In this document: in pieces, positions 60,421-64,000 of the stretch
How positions within the stretch are numbered: the stretch's first letter is position 1
How the letters are laid out: the number at the start of each line of letters is the position of its first letter
Assembly (NCBI RefSeq): GCF_044458865.1
Contig: NZ_JBITIH010000030.1
Coordinates: 9,117-73,116 of the forward strand
Reading direction: 5' to 3'
DNA length: 64,000 nucleotides
Origin: Micromonospora_G sp044458865
Lineage (GTDB): Bacteria > Actinomycetota > Actinomycetes > Mycobacteriales > Micromonosporaceae
Notes under the pieces: model-generated
Databases searched by the model: none
What the model was told of the DNA's origin: nothing
Seen by the model: the letters and a program-made list of their open reading frames with translations, nothing else
Position numbers and translations under genes: made by a program

Positions 60421-63032
60421 GCGAGTGCCTCCAGTGCGGCGGCGATCCGGGCCAGGTCGGCCTCGGCGACCGCCAGCCGGTCTTTGATTTTGTTGACCAC
60501 CGGCTCCGGCGCCTTGTCGACGAAAGCGGGGTTGCCGAGCTTCGCCCTGGCCTGGGCGGCTTCCTTCTCGGCCGCCGCCCGGTCCTTCTCCAGCCGCGCC
60601 CGTTCCGCCGCCACGTCGATCGAGCCACGGGTGTCCAGGGCCACGTTCACTCCGCCGGCCACCGCCAGCGTCGCCGTGGCGGAGAAGTCCGCCTCGTCGT
60701 CGGTGAGCCGGACCAGCGAACGGATCAGCGGCTCGTGCCCGGCGATGCCGGCGCCGTCGAGTCCGTCGAGCCGGGCGGCGACCCGCTGCGCCGGCCGCAA
60801 CCCCTGGTCGGAGCGGAACCGGCGGATCTCGGTCACCACCCGCTGCAACATGGCCAGTTCCGCCTCGGCGGCGTCGTCGACCAGCGCCGGTTCGGTCACC
60901 GGCCAGCTCGCGGTCTGCACCGTCTCTCGCCCGGTCAGGGCGCTCCACAGCTCGTCGGTGACGAACGGTGCGATCGGGTGCAACAGACGCAGCACCTGGT
61001 CGAGTACGTGTCCGAGCACCCGCCGGGTGGTCTCGGCCGACTCACCACCGGCGGCGAGCACCGGCTTGGCCAGTTCGACGTACCAGTCGCAGACGTCGTC
61101 CCAGGCGAAGTGGTAGAGCGTGTCACAAACCTTGGCGAACTCGTACGCCTCGAACTGCTCGTCGACCTCGGCCACCACGTGCTGCAACCGGGACAGGATC
61201 CACCGGTCGACCGGGGAGAGTCGCGCCGGCTCGGGTAGCGGCCCGTCGACGTTGGCCCCGTTGAGCAGGGCGAACCGGGTCGCGTTCCAGAGCTTGTTGC
61301 AGAAGTTCCGGGATCCCTGGCACCACTCCTCGCTGACCGGGACGTCGGCGCCGGGGTTGGCGCCGCGGGCGAGGGTGAACCGGGTCGCGTCGGCGCCGAA
61401 GCGGTCGATCCAGTCGAGCGGGTCGATGACGTTCCCGAACGACTTCGACATCTTCTTGCCGTACTGGTCGCGGACCATGCCGTGCAGTGCGATCACGTCG
61501 AAGGGCGGGCGGCCGTCCATCACGTACAGGCCGAACATCATCATCCGGGCGACCCAGAAGAAGAGGATGTCGTACCCGGTGACCAGGACGCTGGTCGGGT
61601 AGAACTTCTCCAGGTCGGCGGTCCGCTCGGGCCAGCCGAGGGTGGAGAACGGCCACTGTCCGCTGGAGAACCAGGTGTCGAGTACGTCCTCGTCCTGACG
61701 CCAGCCCGCCCCGCTCGGCGGCTCCTCGTCCGGTCCGACGCAGACGACCTCGCCGTCCGGGCCGTACCAGACGGGGATCCGGTGCCCCCACCAGAGCTGG
61801 CGGGAGATGCACCAGTCGTGCATGTTGTCGACCCAGGCGAAGTAGCGCTTGGCCAGCTCGGCCGGTTCGATCCGGACCCGTCCGTCCCGGACCGCGTCGC
61901 CGGCCGCCTGGGCGAGCGGGGTGGTGTTGACGAACCACTGGAGGGAGAGGCGGGGCTCCACCGTCGTACGGCACCGGGAACAGTGCCCGACCGCGTGCAC
62001 GTACGGCCGCTTCTCCGCCACGATCCGCCCGTCGGCGCGCAGCGCCGCGACGATCGCCGGGCGGGCCTCGAACCGGTCCAGCCCTTCGAACGGTCCGGGG
62101 GCGGTGATCACCCCACGCTCGTCCATGATCGTCAGCGAGGGCAGGTGGTGCCGCTGGCCGATCTCGAAGTCGTTCGGGTCGTGCGCCGGCGTCACCTTGA
62201 CCATGCCGGTGCCGAAGGTGGGGTCGACGTGTTCGTCTCCCACGATCGGAATGAGGCGACCGGTGAGGGGTACCTCGACCTCGGTCCCGATCAGGTGCCG
62301 GTAGCGCTCGTCATCGGGGTGTACGGCAACCGCAGTGTCGCCGAGCATCGTCTCGGCCCGGGTGGTGGCGACCACCACCTCGTCGCTGTAACGGATGGAG
62401 ACCAGTTCGCCGTCGTCGTCGGTGTGCTCGACCTCGATGTCGGACAGGGCGGTGAGGCAGCGCGGGCACCAGTTGATGATGCGCTCGGCGCGGTAGATCA
62501 GGCCGTCGTCGTAGAGACGCTTGAACATCGTCTGTACGGCCCGGGAGAGCCCCTCGTCCATGGTGAAACGCTCGCGGTCCCAGTCGACCGAGTCACCGAG
62601 GCGGCGCATCTGGCCGAGGATCGCCCCGCCTGATTCCGCCTTCCACTGCCAGACCCGCTCGACGAACTTCTCCCGGCCGAGATCGTGGCGGGAGAGGCCC
62701 TGGGCGGCGAGCTGTCGTTCGACCACGTTCTGGGTGGCGATGCCGGCGTGGTCCATGCCCGGCAGCCAGAGCGCCTCGAACCCCTGCATCCGCTTACGCC
62801 GGATGAGAGCGTCCTGCACGGTGTGGTCGAGGGCGTGACCCATGTGCAGTGAGCCGGTGACGTTCGGCGGCGGGATGACGATGGTGAACGGGGGCTTGTC
62901 GCTCTCCGTTGAGGCACGGAAGTGGCCGGCGGCTACCCACTGCTCGTACCGTCGCTGCTCTACCTCGCCCGGCTGGTACTGCGCGGAGAGGGACGGAACG
63001 GCCGTGCGTTGGGTATCCAGTGTCTCGGTCAC
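60417..63032 (-). CDS. valS: Valyl-tRNA synthetase
   Basis: Class I synthetase charging tRNA(Val), with an editing domain. The 871-residue product has HMGH at 63-66 (PPPNVTGSLHMGHALD), the editing-domain motif ATTRAETMLGDTAVAVHP, GKKMSKSFGNVIDP near 522-535, and the C-terminal coiled-coil arm (about 800-868, ERARLEKDRAAAEKEAAQAR) that contacts the tRNA. TAGACT (63044-63039) ends 6 nt before the GTG at 63032 with no ribosome-binding site, indicating a leaderless mRNA. Unlike ileS it has no T-box: only 69 nt separate it from the divergent gene. Confidence 0.97.
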   Translation of the reverse strand: MTETLDTQRTAVPSLSAQYQPGEVEQRRYEQWVAAGHFRASTESDKPPFTIVIPPPNVTGSLHMGHALDHTVQDALIRRKRMQGFEALWLPGMDHAGIATQNVVERQLAAQGLSRHDLGREKFVERVWQWKAESGGAILGQMRRLGDSVDWDRERFTMDEGLSRAVQTMFKRLYDDGLIYRAERIINWCPRCLTALSDIEVEHTDDDGELVSIRYSDEVVVATTRAETMLGDTAVAVHPDDERYRHLIGTEVEVPLTGRLIPIVGDEHVDPTFGTGMVKVTPAHDPNDFEIGQRHHLPSLTIMDERGVITAPGPFEGLDRFEARPAIVAALRADGRIVAEKRPYVHAVGHCSRCRTTVEPRLSLQWFVNTTPLAQAAGDAVRDGRVRIEPAELAKRYFAWVDNMHDWCISRQLWWGHRIPVWYGPDGEVVCVGPDEEPPSGAGWRQDEDVLDTWFSSGQWPFSTLGWPERTADLEKFYPTSVLVTGYDILFFWVARMMMFGLYVMDGRPPFDVIALHGMVRDQYGKKMSKSFGNVIDPLDWIDRFGADATRFTLARGANPGADVPVSEEWCQGSRNFCNKLWNATRFALLNGANVDGPLPEPARLSPVDRWILSRLQHVVAEVDEQFEAYEFAKVCDTLYHFAWDDVCDWYVELAKPVLAAGGESAETTRRVLGHVLDQVLRLLHPIAPFVTDELWSALTGRETVQTASWPVTEPALVDDAAEAELAMLQRVVTEIRRFRSDQGLRPAQRVAARLDGLDGAGIAGHEPLIRSLVRLTDDEADFSATATLAVAGGVNVALDTRGSIDVAAERARLEKDRAAAEKEAAQARAKLGNPAFVDKAPEPVVNKIKDRLAVAEADLARIAAALEALA

Positions 63033-63101
63033 CCTGAAAGTCTACGGAGGCCCCGGGCGGGCCCGACGTGCACCACCACCGGTTGGGCTACGGTGGCGGC
63101 T

Positions 63102-63791
63102 ATGTCCGACGCGAATCTCTTCGACCGTCCCTCGGCCGCCGATTCGGCGCCGGTCGACGTCACGCCGGAACCCTTCGACATCACCCCAGGCTTCGGGCTT
63201 GAGGACGAACCCGACGAGAGCCGGTCGGGGCCTATGTCTCGGCGGCGCCTGATCGTGCTCGGTGCCGCCCTCCTCGTCGGAGTCGCCGGCGCCGCGGTGC
63301 TGGGCAGTTTCGGGTGGCGGGTCGCCCAGCAGAAGGACACCACGTTGGCGATTCCGGCCCAGGTCGCGGGGCTGGCCCTGGACGAGAGCGCCCGAGCCAG
63401 AGGAACGATCGACGACCTCCGCACCGGTCTGGCCGCCGACATCCAGCTCGACGAGAGCACCGGGGCGATCTATACCGACCCGACCCAGGCCGACCGGCCG
63501 GTCCTGTTCTTCGGCGGTACGACCCTGATCTGGCAGCCGGAGAAGGACCTGGATCGGCTGTTCAGACTCGTGGCGGACGACTCCGGCAAGATCGCCGGAT
63601 TGCGCGGGCAGCCCGCGGGTGATCTCGGCGGGGTGCTGAAGTGCGGGACCAGCGGCCAGGGCGACACGTTGACGGTCTGCGGGTGGGCCGACCATGGCAG
63701 CGTCGGGATGGCGATGTTTCCCGGACGCGGGGTCGACGAGGCGGCGCCGCTGATGCTGAGTATCCGAAACGGCGTACAGACCCGCAACTGA
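63102..63791 (+). CDS. Small single-TM protein with WADHGS extracytoplasmic domain
   Basis: A 229-residue protein with a cytoplasmic N-terminus of about 46 residues, one membrane span (about 48-68, LIVLGAALLVGVAGAAVLG) and an outside domain that shares motifs with the 38628-39962 protein: AIYTDPTQADRPVLFFGGTT, LIWQPEKDLDRL, and a cysteine pair ending TVCGWADHGSVGMAMF. I do not know the family's role. TACGGT (63089-63094) ends 7 nt before the ATG, so the mRNA is probably leaderless. It diverges from valS. Confidence 0.82.
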   Translation: MSDANLFDRPSAADSAPVDVTPEPFDITPGFGLEDEPDESRSGPMSRRRLIVLGAALLVGVAGAAVLGSFGWRVAQQKDTTLAIPAQVAGLALDESARARGTIDDLRTGLAADIQLDESTGAIYTDPTQADRPVLFFGGTTLIWQPEKDLDRLFRLVADDSGKIAGLRGQPAGDLGGVLKCGTSGQGDTLTVCGWADHGSVGMAMFPGRGVDEAAPLMLSIRNGVQTRN

Positions 63792-63878
63792 ACGACAACA
63801 CGGTACGCAGGTACGTCCTCCGTTGCCGGCGTCTGCGAAAGAACCGATCTGCCGCGATTGTCGTTACCGGTTCAACCC

Positions 63879-63920
63879 CGAAAACAAGTTTGGGCCACCC
63901 CGATAGGGGTGGCCCAAACT
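63879..63920 (-). terminator. rRNA operon terminator
   Basis: A perfect 15-bp stem (63887-63901 with 63906-63920) with a 4-nt loop, followed on the minus strand by a T-rich tract (TGTTTTC), lies about ten bases past the 5S rRNA 3' end. A classic intrinsic terminator. Confidence 0.9.
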
Positions 63921-63930
63921 AGAAAAATTG

Positions 63931-64000
63931 TCCGGCGGCGTCCTACTCTCCCACACCCTCCCGAGTGCAGTACCATCGGCGCTGGAGGGCTTAGCTTCCG
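63931..64000 (-). rRNA. rrf: 5S ribosomal RNA (partial, 3' end)
   Basis: The minus strand reads the 3' half of an actinobacterial 5S rRNA: GGAAGCTAAGCCCTCCAGCG, then CCGATGGTACTGCACTCGGG, and ends GGACGCCGCCGGACA. The 5' part lies beyond the window, so the 23S and 16S genes are expected further right on the same strand. Confidence 0.95.

Overview
The window is high-GC actinobacterial chromosome, most likely from the family Micromonosporaceae. I infer this from the GC content, the frequent GTG starts, the gene order (hrcA-dnaJ, hemW, lepA, rpsT, holA-comEC-comEA, rsfS, nadD, pepN, obgE-rpmA-rplU-rne, valS-folC-DUF4233, ndk) and the translational ileS T-box. It is ordinary core genome: I see no insertion sequence, prophage, CRISPR array, tRNA or biosynthetic gene cluster.

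Layout. 1-11.5 kb: heat-shock pair hrcA-dnaJ under a CIRCE operator, hemW, a crotonase-family enzyme, an anchored lysozyme-fold protein, a MOSC protein, lepA coupled to a Nudix hydrolase, and a kinase-like APH protein. 11.5-17.5 kb: rpsT, then a tightly overlapping minus-strand operon comEA-comEC, with holA and a two-TM protein beyond it. 17.5-24 kb: DegV, phosphoglycerate-mutase-like protein, rsfS, nadD, pepN, an orphan DUF397 protein. 24-29 kb: a beta-hydroxyacid dehydrogenase-like enzyme, a FUSC membrane protein, and trpS behind a leader-peptide attenuator. 29-38.5 kb: obgE, rpmA, rplU, a lipoprotein, RNase E/G, and the radical-SAM pair TIGR03960/DUF2344. 38.6-46 kb: a proline-rich membrane protein, an iron-sulfur photolyase, plsC and ileS with an upstream T-box. 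46-50 kb: an ArsR-type regulator followed by a three-gene ABC exporter. 50-56.5 kb: PhoD, an AhpD-like protein and the overlapping DUF6493/SWIM pair. 56.5-64 kb: ndk, a membrane-VOC fusion, DUF4233, folC, valS, a small membrane protein and the 3' end of a 5S rRNA gene with the rRNA operon terminator.

Functionally the region is dominated by translation and its control: three aminoacyl-tRNA synthetases, three ribosomal proteins, LepA, Obg, RsfS and RNase E/G. Two of the synthetases carry tRNA- or ribosome-sensing leaders. Many genes appear to be leaderless, with a TAnnnT -10 hexamer ending 6-8 nt before the start codon. Several neighbouring genes overlap by 4 bp (ATGA or GTGA), which indicates translational coupling.

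The most interesting items are a probable AUC start codon on the DUF2344 gene, the trpS attenuator, the leaderless-promoter pattern, a family of GGGCCC-armed palindromic intergenic repeats, two distant paralogues sharing a WADHGS extracytoplasmic domain, and the uncharacterised DUF6493-SWIM gene pair.
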